Shown: positions 47,196 to 58,820 of the stretch, in pieces
Layout of the letters: each line of letters begins with the position of its first letter
Numbering within the stretch: the first letter of the stretch is position 1
Assembly: GCA_007258455.2 (NCBI GenBank)
Contig: VDFB02321283.1
Location: 1 to 64,000 of the forward strand
Length of the DNA: 64,000 nucleotides
Source of the DNA: Sequoia sempervirens
Taxonomy: Eukaryota > Streptophyta > Pinopsida > Cupressales > Cupressaceae
Reading direction: 5' to 3'
The notes under the pieces: generated by a model
Database searches by the model: none
The model's input: the letters and a program-made list of their open reading frames with translations, nothing else
What the model was told of the DNA's origin: nothing
Translations under genes and position numbers: made by a program

Positions 47196-50100
47196 TTAAC
47201 TACCTTCCCCTTTGTCCTTATTTCGCTCCACCCTATCCTACACCATAAAAAATATCTTATCCAAGTCGGCTATAGGTGGCATAGTCAAAACCTTAATTCT
47301 CCTCTCAATGGATTTAATATCCTCTCTTGATTGCTCCACCAATTTATTCCATTCCACCTTCATGGTTTGATATTTATCCATTACTACAATATAGGTGGTT
47401 GCATCATCCAATTGATGTTCATTGACCAAGTCTTCATTGGTTGGAGAATATACATCTCGCCGCCATTTTCTCAACTATTCCAAGCTCAAATGCTTCAGTG
47501 CAAACCTTTTTCTACCTGTCATAACCTCAAAGAAAGAAATGCATTTATTGTAGATCTTGGTCAGGGTGTCTTCAATTTTCCTCCTCTACTTATACACCTT
47601 CTTCAAAACCCTTTGCCTTATTTGAAAAATTTCAAACCATTCCCAAGGTTTTGTAGCTCTGGACGAAGGAAGAATTCCATCACTCACCAACTTATCTTCA
47701 GTATATTCCATGATGGTCTTGGTTTTCTACAACAGGAGATCTACATCTTCCTTATCTTGAGCCAATACATCTTTTAACAAATTTATTGACCTCATAGCAT
47801 CTCCACCAGTTGAAAGGATGTCCTTGATAGCATTATCTCCCTTAGTTTGTACCCCCTGTAACTAGTTCATTGTGGCAGGAGTAGTAGTCTTCATTCTCTC
47901 CAGCTCTATTATGGTTTCTTGTGGAAAAAAGCTCGCAACAGATGATGAGGAGCTAATAGATTGCAAGGGCTTCATCAAGTCCAGCAAGTACTTCTTTAAT
48001 TTCTCATTCTCCCTCTTCAATTCTTGCTTGGTTTTCACTTCCTTCCTCAATCTACCCAAGATTATAGCACTAGAGCCTTCATATTCTTCAATCTCTTGTT
48101 CCATGGAAGTAGGCCCTAGGTTAATAGTCTACACACTATAGTCACTACCGGTTACATCATCCTTCTTCTTATCAAGAGCAGGAGTAGCAATGTGAACCAA
48201 CCTGTTATTGGCTTCATCCCTCTCAATCTTTGAGATGACTTTGGCTTTCTTATTTTCTTTACCCTTTCCTATATTCTCCAATAATCCATCCCAATTGGGA
48301 GGAGTATCATCTACAACAATCTGTTTACTCTTTAATTCTTTGTCCAACTAGCCTTGAACAGTAGAATCAGATTATACATTGCTCTTTCCAACTTCATCCT
48401 ATTGATCCCTGGGCATATCTTCATTCAAATCCTTTTTCTCAAGATTCTCCTCAACTATTTCTTCCTTTTCTTTATCATGCTCATTCAAATCATGTTTCTC
48501 AAGAATCTCCTCAACTGTTTCATGTACCGGTGATGGAGTCCTAACTAGCATTTTCTCTCTCTGAGGAAGTCTATCTTCATCACTTCTAATAGGTGAATCA
48601 TCATAAGTCACCAGAGGGGACTGCAACACCCTCTCTATTTCTGCCTCATCACTATAGAGCTCACCTTCTTGAAATTCTTCTCCTTTTGGATCTTGGTGAC
48701 TCTCTGCCTCTTTGGATTCACCTGGTTCATTATGAGCTTCATGGGAAGAAGGAATATCATCACATTGTTATGTAGCAAGAGTAACTAAAAGAGCATCCTT
48801 CCTTGACATGCTATCCTTAGGAGGAGTTCCTGATTTCCTTGTGTATACCTGTGTCCTTTCTCCTGATCTCTCCACATTTATTACTGGTGGGTCAACTTCA
48901 TGCCCTACCTCAGAGGTTTCCTTCTCCTTCTATAATAATCTCACCATTCTTATCTTCAGCATAGAAGCACCAACTTCTTTATCTTCCTCTTCAACCTCAT
49001 CCTTTGTTGACTTCTTTATCCTTGAAATATGTTTCCTTTTCTTTGCAATAGGCTTTTTTTGTTTCTCTACTTCTTGTACTTCCTCTGCCTGAACATCTTT
49101 AATTTTTATCTTAAAAGGAGAGCTCAACTTCTCCTTACCCTTAGGATCCTGCTCAATTGACTCCTCAGAAGTGGAATGGGACTCCAAGTCTTCCATTAGA
49201 TCATAGGTACACTGCACACCACTTTCCAACTCCCACATCTTATGCTTGAGGCACAACTTAGTATACTTGATCACCTGAGTCATGATATGCTCTAACTTTT
49301 TTTTTTCTTCCTCCAACCAGTCTATTTCTCCAACTAATTTATCTTTCACAACTTCATAGTCAGGGCCTTCAATCAAATCTCCATCATCTTCAACCTGATT
49401 TGGAATGGTCTTCACATTATATAGCTGGAATAAGTTCACTAGTAGCCTAAAAAACTTCTTCCTTTTGATCTCAAATTCATCACTGCCATTGGCCCAATAG
49501 TCCTCTATATCATCTTTATGACTATATTCCCTGCTGGCCTTCTTTTGTGCTTCGCCAGTCCTATCAAACCTAGATCTCTTGGAATGGAAAGACAAACCTA
49601 GAGTACTCATTTCTTCTTCAGAAGCATAGGCTGAATTAATAGAAGGGCATGTCTCACTACTGTCTATCCTCAGAGGAAAATCCCCACCAAATCCAGTCTT
49701 ATGTTTATCCTTTTTCACAATTGCATCAAAATCACATATTTTCCTTGTGACCTCTAGAAGTATAATGTGATCTATGGGATACCTAGGAAGTTTGTATGGA
49801 TCCCTCTGACAACCATCTATCCTTATGTAAGAAAAGGTGGGAAAACTATGTAAACCAATCCCCATACCTTTTGATTAACTCCTTAGCATTGTCAGATATT
49901 CTTACATGCTCTGCACCTTGCAATAATCTAGTGATGTACATGGTGAATGCATCATTCACCCTCCTATAGCTTGAATTACCTAGGTGTAATTGTGGATAGA
50001 CCTCATAGATTACATCGTGCCCAAACACACCCCTTGTACTTAGTCCTTTGTATGGATGGAACCTTGCAAGCACATAAACCAAGTAGGAGGTCATTGTGAA

Positions 50101-50858
50101 GGTCTTTGTTTGTAGGAAATTACACACCTATTCATGAATCATGGCACTTATAACACCTACCCAATGGTAGTTAACATTCTACTCCATCCTCACAATGATA
50201 TGGAACATCCAATTCTCAAACACACTGGCACTCTTCAACCCTACCACCCTACTGAGAAGGGTGATAGCATCATAGTATTCCTTCTTAAATTTAGCTCTAA
50301 ATAGTTGCTTGGGTAGCTTGGAAAAGTGGGACTTAGGTTTCTCTAGCCAGGAATTGTGACTTGTTGGGACTTGATGGTATTTTCATCATAGAAATTCTTT
50401 ACCATATCTATATCAAAAGCCACCACATGAGATCTATCTCGCATGTCAAAGGTTTGGGCTATAGACACAGGATTAAGGTTGGCCACAATTCTCCCTTGGG
50501 GACCAACTATCCTTTGTGTACCCCTATCATAGTGTCTAGCACATTCGAGCAGTAATTCATAACACTGCACTGTAGGAGGGAATCCAACTGCATGCGCCAA
50601 CCCTGATTCCAATATTCTTCTAGCTAGCAAAGGAAGGTTCTATGCTGCCATCCTTGTCTTAAACTCCTCATAATCCCACAATCCAACATTGGTATCAGTG
50701 ACCTCTGACCAGATGGAAGTCAACCTGCTCTTAGGGATTCTACTCTTGATATCCATTTTGATTCTTTCTGCCTTGGAAACAGAAGACCCCTTTGCACTTG
50801 GATCCATTATTCTACCCTTGGTTCCACTTATCACTTCCTTACTTGATTCAGCCTGCAT
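47196..50858 (-). pseudogene. Unknown protein of about 1,220 codons in the nested element
   Basis: One minus-strand frame can be followed from an ATG at 50858 to a TAA at 47196-47198. The exception is a segment (about 50340-49850) shifted to another frame by two compensating indels. The N-terminal third is globular-looking, with blocks such as WMFHIIVRM and YLVYVLARFHPYKGLSTRGV. The rest is charged and coiled-coil-like. A basic cluster, KKPIAKKRKHISRIKK (about 49010-49060), could be a nuclear localisation signal. I count about 12 TAG and 2 TAA in-frame stops and no TGA. There is no zinc knuckle, protease, RT, integrase or transposase motif, and I do not recognise the family. Confidence 0.65.
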
Positions 50859-52530
50859 TCATCAAAGAGACCATAATAAAGATCACATGAAACTCGAGCT
50901 AATCAATCACAAATGGCATATTCAACCCTAATATAAGTCCCATGATAAGAAAAAGTCTCTAAAACCTCATAAGAATTGATCATATCAAAGTTTGGGTTTT
51001 TCAGTCCTCCCACGGAATCCAGGTCAGAGAGGAACTTCAGAAAATTCCCAACCAGATGGATTTCAGCGAAATAAACACAACAAGCTTCCAATAATCATCT
51101 GATCAAATATCATTAACTAAGAAGCAACATGAAATATCTATAAATAACTCAGATCGATCATATAATGTGTAATCACTAGCTCATAAACCATGCTACCTCT
51201 TGGTTCTTCATTTTTAGCAAAGTTTCGGGGAATTCCACCCAGGATAGAAATCTGTGAAAATAACAGCAGTCTACGAATTTCAGGAAAATGAAGGAACGAA
51301 GGAAATTTTGGGAAAATCTTGAGGGAACAAAAATCTGTGAAGCAGGCAAAACTTTGGATTATTGCACATTTCGGGAAAATGAAGAGAAAATGGAAAATCA
51401 GGGAATTTCGACAGTTAAGGAATTCAACAAAGACTTTGAAATACTGAATGTCAACATTTTCTCACGACTTTACTCAAATTGTTCGAACGATCACAAATTT
51501 GAGGACCCTGAGCCTAAAACTCGCTTGATTTGAACCTCCTATAGATCATCTTTAAATTTGAGACTTATCTTGATGAAAATCAATAGGGATTGGTGATGCC
51601 CTAAGCCTGAAACCCTAAAAAATTTCCATGAATACATAGGACAAGCTTGGGCTCAGCTTACTCAATTGCTAGGTTCTCAAAAAGTTCCTTATGACCTACA
51701 TAAGTGAGCTACCTCATAATGAAACTGAAAGACAAGCTCACAAACTCACTTGAGATCGTTAATCTAACAAAACTGAGCAACCCTAGCTTGAAGATGTTCA
51801 ATGCCCAAACATGCAGAAATTTGGACTCCAAGCACACTCAAGATGCTAAAGAATCATTCACATTCAACAATCAAAAGCAAGGTAATGAAGACATACCATT
51901 GATGAAGTGAAACTTGATTACAACAATGACAGGTAACAATCTTTAGCACCTTAGCAAACAATAGATGACGCCCAAGAAAATCACCACCAAATCCAAGAAT
52001 TCACAAATCGAACATGCCAAATCCGGCCAAGCACTCAAGATTAAGCACCTCAGATCAATAGAAAGAAAATGATAATAACTTAATGGCACAAAACTCCCCA
52101 AAATCAATTAAATATCTGCCACAGAAATTGTACAAACGAGCATTAATGTAGTTGACAAGACAACCTTGACCAAAACCCAAGAACCTGATAGGACAACAGA
52201 ATTTCAAAGAAATTCGGTCACCACTAAATTCCACAAAGGACCAAAATCTCTAGATTATAGTGTAAAAGCAGCTGCCACCAGGTTTTCAAGGAAACCGGGG
52301 AATTCTGCCAGTGGAGGAAAATCCCAAAGTTGACAGAAAACTCGAAAATTGTCTAAAACTTAAGATTTTCATTCAATATCACAGAGGGACCACCAAAATT
52401 GGGTAAGATAAACATCCAAGCTCATGCAAAAGCAAGTAAGTCCCTAAGATCAAAGGGCCAAACACCAAGAAAGAAAGCAAAAGAGGGTCCCTACTTTCAG
52501 CGGGGCGTGCGTGCAAAAAATTGCACAACA
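50859..52530 (-). other. Upstream region and right end of the nested element
   Basis: No gene is supported. Frames at 51288-51533 and 51704-51910 are short and unremarkable. The right terminus read inward on the minus strand is TGTTGTGCAATTTTTTGCAC followed by a GC-rich block, which looks like an LTR start. Its expected partner at the left end is absent. Confidence 0.5.
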
Positions 52531-53671
52531 AGCACTATTAACTAACACAGCTTATAACCTGTTACCATGCATTATATATTAAAAAATATCCTAAACATGA
52601 GACAAGTTTGCAAGGAAAGATGAATTTCACAAAACAAACTAATCAATCACTAACAACATACTATGAAATATGAAATGAGAAGGTAAAATACTCTATTTTA
52701 TTAATTCAAAGTGCTTACTATATCACAAGTCCATCTGAGTTACAATACTACTCCATGATGAAAAATAGCTCCAAAAAAAAAAGCTATCACTTTGCTGGAA
52801 AGAAAGAACTCCCACCAAAATTCCAAAATGAAGATACTTAAGTAAAACCCATCAAATCCCCTCACACATGTCCATCCAAAAGGTTATGGTTGGATGCAGC
52901 AATGAGGCCAAAAAAGAACCTTCTAAAATCACTCCAAAAAGTCCTCCAAATAGTCCAAGGTCAAGCCAAGACCATAGTCATGTGAAAAGTGTGACAAAAC
53001 AACCTCCAAAATAGCATATGTTTCTCCAAAATAGTCAAATGCGCCACTCACACACTCTCCTCATGTTTGCAAGTCATCATTTTGTCTCCTAGCCTTGACC
53101 CATGCAATATGTGTGTTTGAAAACACAAGGGACGAAAAAAAAACATTAAAGATAAAACTTAATTAAGTGATTCATAATACACCACTTAATCAAGTTATTT
53201 TAAATTTTAAAGAAAAATACAAGAGGGCCCAACCACCTCTTTGAATTACATTACATTTGCATTAAAAAGACATAATAAAAGTGATTTGAAAATCACTTAA
53301 ATGATATCTTTATTCTTTGAAATAAAATGCAACATGTAATGTTATATCCAAATGCTTCTAAAACCATTAAAACAAAATCAAACTCCAAGGCATTTCATCA
53401 TTTATACTTTACCTCCATTATGCACTTCAAAGCCGCACATAGTCAATATTCTTGATTTTTGAAAGGAAAAACAAAGGCCCAAATTTAGCCTATATGATCA
53501 TGAAGGGCTTCCACACTTCTTGGAAGCCACATTTGAAAGTCTTCAAGGCATCATGATATTTCAAAGGGAAAGGAACATTTCACATGTCTCATATTGAAAC
53601 ACTTCACAATTTTGACAAGGCAATAAACATAAGGCATAGAAATGCCTCAGTCACCATTCGGCCTCCCACCA

Positions 53672-54847
53672 CATTTTAATGTGTTACATTTTTTAAAAGA
53701 ATGGAACAAAATTCCCATCGGCCATCAAAGTAGGGTCAAACCCTAAACAACAAAAGGAAAAAAAAAAGGGCAAAAAAGCCCTAATTTCATCATCGAACAT
53801 TCTGGAGAATACCTATCCGCCATGGGGTTTGAAGAAGACACAGAAAATGGAGGTTTTTGGCCAATTCTTGACAAATTTATGATGAAAATGCATGGAAAAG
53901 CAAGTAACTTGGTTTTTGGTACACAAATCTATATTTTTCACCTTTTTTTGGAGCCCATTCCATTCATTTTGGCCATGGCCTGTAGAGTATTTCTAATCAT
54001 TTTGTTTCATTTTTTGTTATGTGGTTACTCATACCATTCAGCCACCATGAGAAGCTTTACATGAATCTTTCTATAGAAAAGAAAAAGCTTTTAATATGCA
54101 AAAAAAATGACCAAAAGCTCAAGTAAGCCACAAATTTGACTCCATTCTTTTCAGATTTTGAGCAAAAGAGCTCATTTCGAGCCTCCATTTTGATAATAAA
54201 GAAAAAAATGTTCATTTCCTTCTACATTTTCATGGCTTGACCCTTGCAATTCGAGCCTCCATTTTAATGTGTTGCATTTTTTAAAATAATGGGACAAAAT
54301 TCCCATCATTCATCAAAGTAGGGTCAAATCCTAAACAACAAAAGGAAAAAAAAGGGGAAAAAAAGCCCTCATTTCATCATTGAACATTCTAGAGAATACC
54401 TGGCCACCATGGGGTTTGAAGAAGACACAAAAAATGGAGGTTTTTGGCTAATTCTTGACAAATTTCTGATGAAAAATGCATGGAACAGTAGGTAACTTGG
54501 TTTTTGGTACACAAATATGTATTTTTCACCATTTTTTGGAGTTGCTTCCATTCATTTTGGTCACGGCATGTAGAGTATTTCTAATCATTTTGTTTCATTT
54601 TTTGTTCTTCTGTGGTTACTCATACCTTTCAGCCACCATGAGAAGCTTTAAATGAAGTTTTATGTAGAAACACAAAGCTTTGAATATACAAAAAAAAAAG
54701 AGCAAAAGCTTAGGTAAGCCATAAATTTGACTCCATTCTTTTCAGATTTTGAGCAAAAGAGCTCATTTCGAGCCTCCATTCTAATAATAAAGAAAAAAAA
54801 TGTTCATTTCCTTTTTCATTTTCATGGCTCGACCCCTACACCCTCAC
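53672..54847. repeat. 588-bp tandem duplication inside giant LTR 2
   Basis: The unit starting CATTTTAATGTGTT at 53672 restarts at 54260. The junction lies in a CCTCCATTTT microhomology. The two copies differ more from each other than the first copy differs from the single copy in LTR1, so the duplication seems older than the element's insertion. Confidence 0.8.
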
Positions 54848-57800
54848 TCTTTTTTTCTATGGCCACAAGAATATATGTAATCATGACCACAGTTAAAGAC
54901 TCCACAAAAGTTTTCCATTCCTTCATCCTTTTCTGGGCTTGTGGACTTTGCCAAGGCCGCATATTTTAAACACTATATGTTGGGTTTTCAATCTTTGGGG
55001 TGCCTTCTAATTTTTATTCTCTCCACATTTGAGTTTTCCTAGAATTTTGAGACAAAACAAGGGCCTTTGTTTCATGGCCGAGGGTTTCAATCTATCCTGT
55101 AGGTGCTAATAGTTGGTATTGGGTTACGTTGCAACATTTTGGGTTTGTATTTTACAAACTGTGGTTCTATCTTACTCCTCTTCATTAAATCATTCACTAT
55201 AAAAAGGATGTTGTTCATAATACTCAAAACCCTGAAACTCTGCCTTCATAGTGATTGAATGCTATACTCTCACATTTAAAGCACTTCTAGCATCAAAGAG
55301 ACTTAATGGTTATTTGACTGTCATAGATCTCAATCGTTGGCCTGGACTGGGATTAAATGGCTTTGTCACTGCCTTAAAGATCTTCCTCAATGACTTTGAT
55401 GACTCTTAAAATATCCTTCAAACTTTTGAGTTCATCTTCCTCATTGGTCTACAATTTATGTCCTTGATTGTCATGTCCTTAGACTTATGCTCTGCTCGTG
55501 GAAGTCTTCCTTTTAAAGGACTATACTCCTCATTTCACTATCCTTGATTATGTTGAATGTCCTTCATAGCAAGTTTTAGTCTTCGCAATCTTGATCATTA
55601 ATCTCATTTTGACATGTTGAAGAGGGAACTAAACAAAACAAAACTAATTAAGCTCCTATTTCATGTATCTCAAGCTCATGTTACTGTCATTCCTTGAAAC
55701 TCTTAACTCTATCCTTAGAACTGCTATCATTGCTTCAATAATATTTTCAATACCTTTAATGAAAGAAACTTCACCTAAAGAATGCATTCCTTCACCTTGT
55801 TCTCTAACATGTTTCAAAGAATGTATGCATTGTCTATTTGACACTTGACCTATCAACATGTTCCTCTTGTGTTTGAGAACACCATCAATCTCTAAACAGT
55901 GTTGGTTTATTGTTGTCTTGAGATAGCATGAAATATAGCAATTTTGATCATATTCTCCACTGCTTGAATGTAAGAATTCCATTATGATATGAAACTTTCA
56001 AATAACTTCTCTAATTGTTTAATATTAGAGACACATAGAATAGGAGGTTGCTAGGAATTCATGGTGGGTACTGAGAAATCTATTGCCCATAGTCTTGCCT
56101 TTCCATAAAACTTTGCTAGCAATACTGCTTATTATCATTTTACACTCCTCCAATCTTAATGTATTCTTTGACCTGTACTTTGTCTTTTATCACTGTGAAG
56201 GTTTTAAGAGGTCTATCATAATAGCTCTACCCATATGGAGATTCATTGTTAGTAATCTTTCATATATACATCACTGTACTATCTTCATGACATGATGTTG
56301 TTGAATGGTAGGGCCTGCACTCTTTCAACTATCTTTTCCCTCATATGTTTCACTGGTTTGTAAGCCTAGACAATCTGCACTGCCTCATTTGTGAGTTGAA
56401 CTCTTTGTGTGCCTAGGAGACTGTTCCTTCTTTGATGACTGTTTATGATGCACCCTTATGTGTTTTGCTATCATCCATGACTATCACATGGGAGAGGCAT
56501 CATCATTGGCTCTGATCATAGGATTGTGTAAGTGGTGATTTCTTTATCATAGCAAGAGAATGCATTGTATTCTCTTATGTAATGGACTGTTATTGCTTTG
56601 GATACTTGACCCTAGATATTTCATTGATGGGAATCTTCAACTCGGTATGTTGTCATTGCTCTTGATAGTAGCTTGCTTTCACCACTTTGTTTGTTTCCTT
56701 CTTGCTTCCCCACAAGTTTGTCACTTGGTCTTCACAACATATCAGTCCTTTTGATCATGTACAACACATAACACTGTCTCATCACTTTGATCCTAGTGGG
56801 AAAACACATGTCACCTATGTTGGTGACCTAAAAGCTCACCATCCTATGTGATGTGTGGCTATTCAATAGGGTTAAGGTGGGAGGGACTTGACAGTACCTT
56901 GGATTGTTCCCTCTTGTTGCCCCATATGTTTCATGATGATTTCAAGCATGCCTCTATTTCTTCTTCATTATTTAAGAGATGCATAATTGAACTTGATGCA
57001 TCTTTTGAATCTGATAATGAAATTTTATCAATTGGTGTGATTCCATATTTATTTAATGCATTAATAGCATGTATATCTTTGATCAAGTTGCTCAATTTGT
57101 TATTCCTCTTAAAACATTAGAGGGAAGCATGCTAAGCTCTACCCTCGTGGGAGCCACATTTACCATACATGTTGTAATTAACTGAATCAGAACAATAACA
57201 AGACTTGTCCTAAATCTGCACAAGGAACAAACAGTTAGATAAACAAAGGATGTCATAGGTGTGTTTGATCACTTCTTTCGTTTTCAGGGACACTTATGGT
57301 ATGTTGCTTATTTAATGCATTTAGAGATTAGTTTATACATGCGTAGGTGAATGTTCATGTAAGGTTTGAGATCTTTCATTGCTTAGAGCATTGCTCTAAC
57401 ATCATTGTTATTGCTAGATGCAGGAACTAGGAGCACTATGGAGCTAGGAAAGACACAAGTAGCTCGGGGGAAGCAGCAAGACAAGATGACACATCTAGAA
57501 CCAGTCATTCTCAGGAAATGACTGGTCTCTCTCCTTACATGCACATTTTTATTTGTTTACTTATTCGTGTATATTCTTTTCTTTATTTTCATTGAATTTA
57601 AGCAAGGTTAGTCCCTTCGCTTGTGAGGAACATTTACACTTTCATGATTATCAATGAAGATCACATTTGTAACACATACGGCTCTCTTTCTCATTTGTTG
57701 TAATTGCAACATTGGAATAAAATGTAATCTATTTCATTTGAAAATCTCTTTCATGCATATTGATGACTTAGTAGACTATGGTTTATCTTTTAAATGTTTA

Positions 57801-57874
57801 AACATAAAACATAAAAAGAATAAACACTAAGTTACCCGATTTCAGCTAAAAGCTAAAAAACAGGTAACAATTAT

Positions 57875-58283
57875 AATAGATTAAGGATGTGTTTATTGCA
57901 GGATCTTTGGGTCTTGTTTTTTTCATGTATTTTTTAGGAATCATTTTCTTTCCTCCTCTTTATCGTTTACAGGTTTAAGTGAATAATCTTTGTGTCATTT
58001 TATTTGATCTTTTTATTCCAAATTTCTCTTGCATTTGTGTCATTTTTATGTGTAGATGTTTGTTTTCCTTTACTGCTTTCTGGTTAAAATCACACCTTAG
58101 TTTTGTTTTATGTTTCCCCAATTCATTGAAGATCATAAGAGAGAGATGTACCTCTAAAATTTAGAGGAAGATCACTAATTCATTAACGATCTCCAAAGCT
58201 GATAGTAACTGATTTGTCTTCATTGTTGGGCATATTTGAGTCATTTATCTAATTATTTGAAGAGGACAATCTGTTAACCAACA
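57875..58283 (+). repeat. Right part of an older Gypsy-type LTR
   Basis: This T-rich stretch ends CTGTTAACCAACA directly before a well-preserved Gypsy primer site. Its left continuation was pushed to the far side of the giant-LTR element, before 37966. The start of this LTR was not found. Confidence 0.5.
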
Positions 58284-58285
58284 GA

Positions 58286-58307
58286 TTTTTGGCAACTCTG
58301 CTGGGGA
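58286..58307 (+). other. Gypsy-type primer-binding site
   Basis: TTTTTGGCAACTCTGCTGGG is close to the common plant Gypsy junction TTTTGGCGACTCTGCTGGGG, two bases after an LTR end in CCAACA. Confidence 0.7.
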
Positions 58308-58469
58308 TTTGAATTAAAAAATCAGTGCTTTCTTTCCTCATATTTTTAATGATATCTCCATGTGCAGGGAGATTGGCGACTTTGTTTGTAATTCGAAGAC
58401 ATTATGATGCAAAATTAGAAAAATTGACGAAATGGGAGAAGACCTACACCTACTATCGAATAAAATCTT

Positions 58470-58820
58470 ATGATATATGATAAAGTACTTCATGAATTTT
58501 GGGATCATTGCAAAGAATGTGCTAGCAAAGTTGTAAGAACCAAGTTAACTATAGAAGATGACTACAAATCAGAGCTCTTGCTGAGGAGTCTTCATGCTAG
58601 ATTTTACAAACTCAAAGAACTCGAAGAAGGATTGAGTTCGCTACAAGCAATCACATGAAAAAGTCAAGCAACTCAAAGAAGAATTGCAAGTTGATGATGA
58701 TGATGCTCCAGGTGCCTCTAGACTTTATGCTCTTATAATTTTTCATTTTTTGATAAGAAAGATGTTACAAAAATGATGATTGAGCCTCATGAAGATGCAA
58801 CACCTTTGGAAGAAATGTAG
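58470..58820 (+). pseudogene. Gypsy gag N-terminal-like remnant
   Basis: About 160 bp after the primer site a 62-codon frame reads MIYDKVLHEFWDHCKECASK and continues as a Lys/Leu/Glu-rich helix (LHARFYKLKELEEGLSSLQ). Related coiled-coil-like pieces follow in other frames to about 58820. Position and composition fit the start of an element's gag region. The family motif of the gag core is not seen. Confidence 0.4.

Larger units (their letters stand above)
46061..52530 (-). mobile_element. Nested 6,470-bp element with a long unknown reading frame
   Basis: The insertion starts TGTTGATGG and ends GCACAACA, with flanks AACAC (46056-46060) and AGCAC (52531-52535) matching at four of five bases. 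Alignment of the giant LTRs proves it is an insertion. The left 1.1 kb looks like a 3' LTR read on the minus strand: a purine tract at 47200-47218 and a TATA-like box at about 46974-46984. No matching direct repeat is found in the right 1.3 kb. The outer 20 bases of the two ends are instead weakly inverted copies (TGTTG...TTTTnTGCAC). No pol is present. Confidence 0.75.
37971..57869 (+). mobile_element. Giant-LTR, pol-less retroelement (LARD-like), with a nested insertion
   Basis: Two long direct repeats bound the element: LTR1 37971-42996 and LTR2 45675-57869, the latter interrupted by another element. Both begin TGTTA(C/G)TGATCC and end GGTAACA. The target-site duplication ATTAT is perfect (37966-37970 and 57870-57874). 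The interior is only 2,678 bp and has no protease, RT, RNase H or integrase motif, so the element is non-autonomous. The plus orientation given here rests on the LTR TATA box at 40429 and a GGCGACAT junction after LTR1. A rival primer-like site at the other interior edge argues for minus, and the interior frame is minus-strand. Confidence 0.88.
45675..57869 (+). repeat. Giant LTR 2, split by a nested element (about 5,720 bp without it)
   Basis: The left piece is 45675-46060 and the right piece 52531-57869. Together they align with LTR1 throughout. The right piece contains a 588-bp tandem duplication (53672-54259 and 54260-about 54847) that is single in LTR1, plus two short segments absent from LTR1 near 56720-56780 and 57030-57100. 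The frame at 55656-55982 (minus) corresponds to the LTR1 frame at 40875-41381. Confidence 0.9.

Noticed and set aside
47331..47777. Plus-strand frame of 148 codons
   Set aside because: It is the reverse-strand shadow of the long minus-strand frame of the nested element, which is charged and coiled-coil-like on its own strand.
43420..50858. Stop-codon reassignment (TAG read as Gln) as the reason for amber-only stops
   Set aside because: The window looks like a plant nuclear genome, where TAG is a stop. The frames also carry frameshifts and TAA codons, so decay of methylated CAG is the simpler explanation.
46061..52530. Reading the nested insertion as a CACTA-type DNA transposon because of CACTG at its left edge
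   Set aside because: The right end does not give a matching CACTN in inverted orientation, and the flank pattern fits a 5-bp duplication better than the 3-bp one expected for CACTA.
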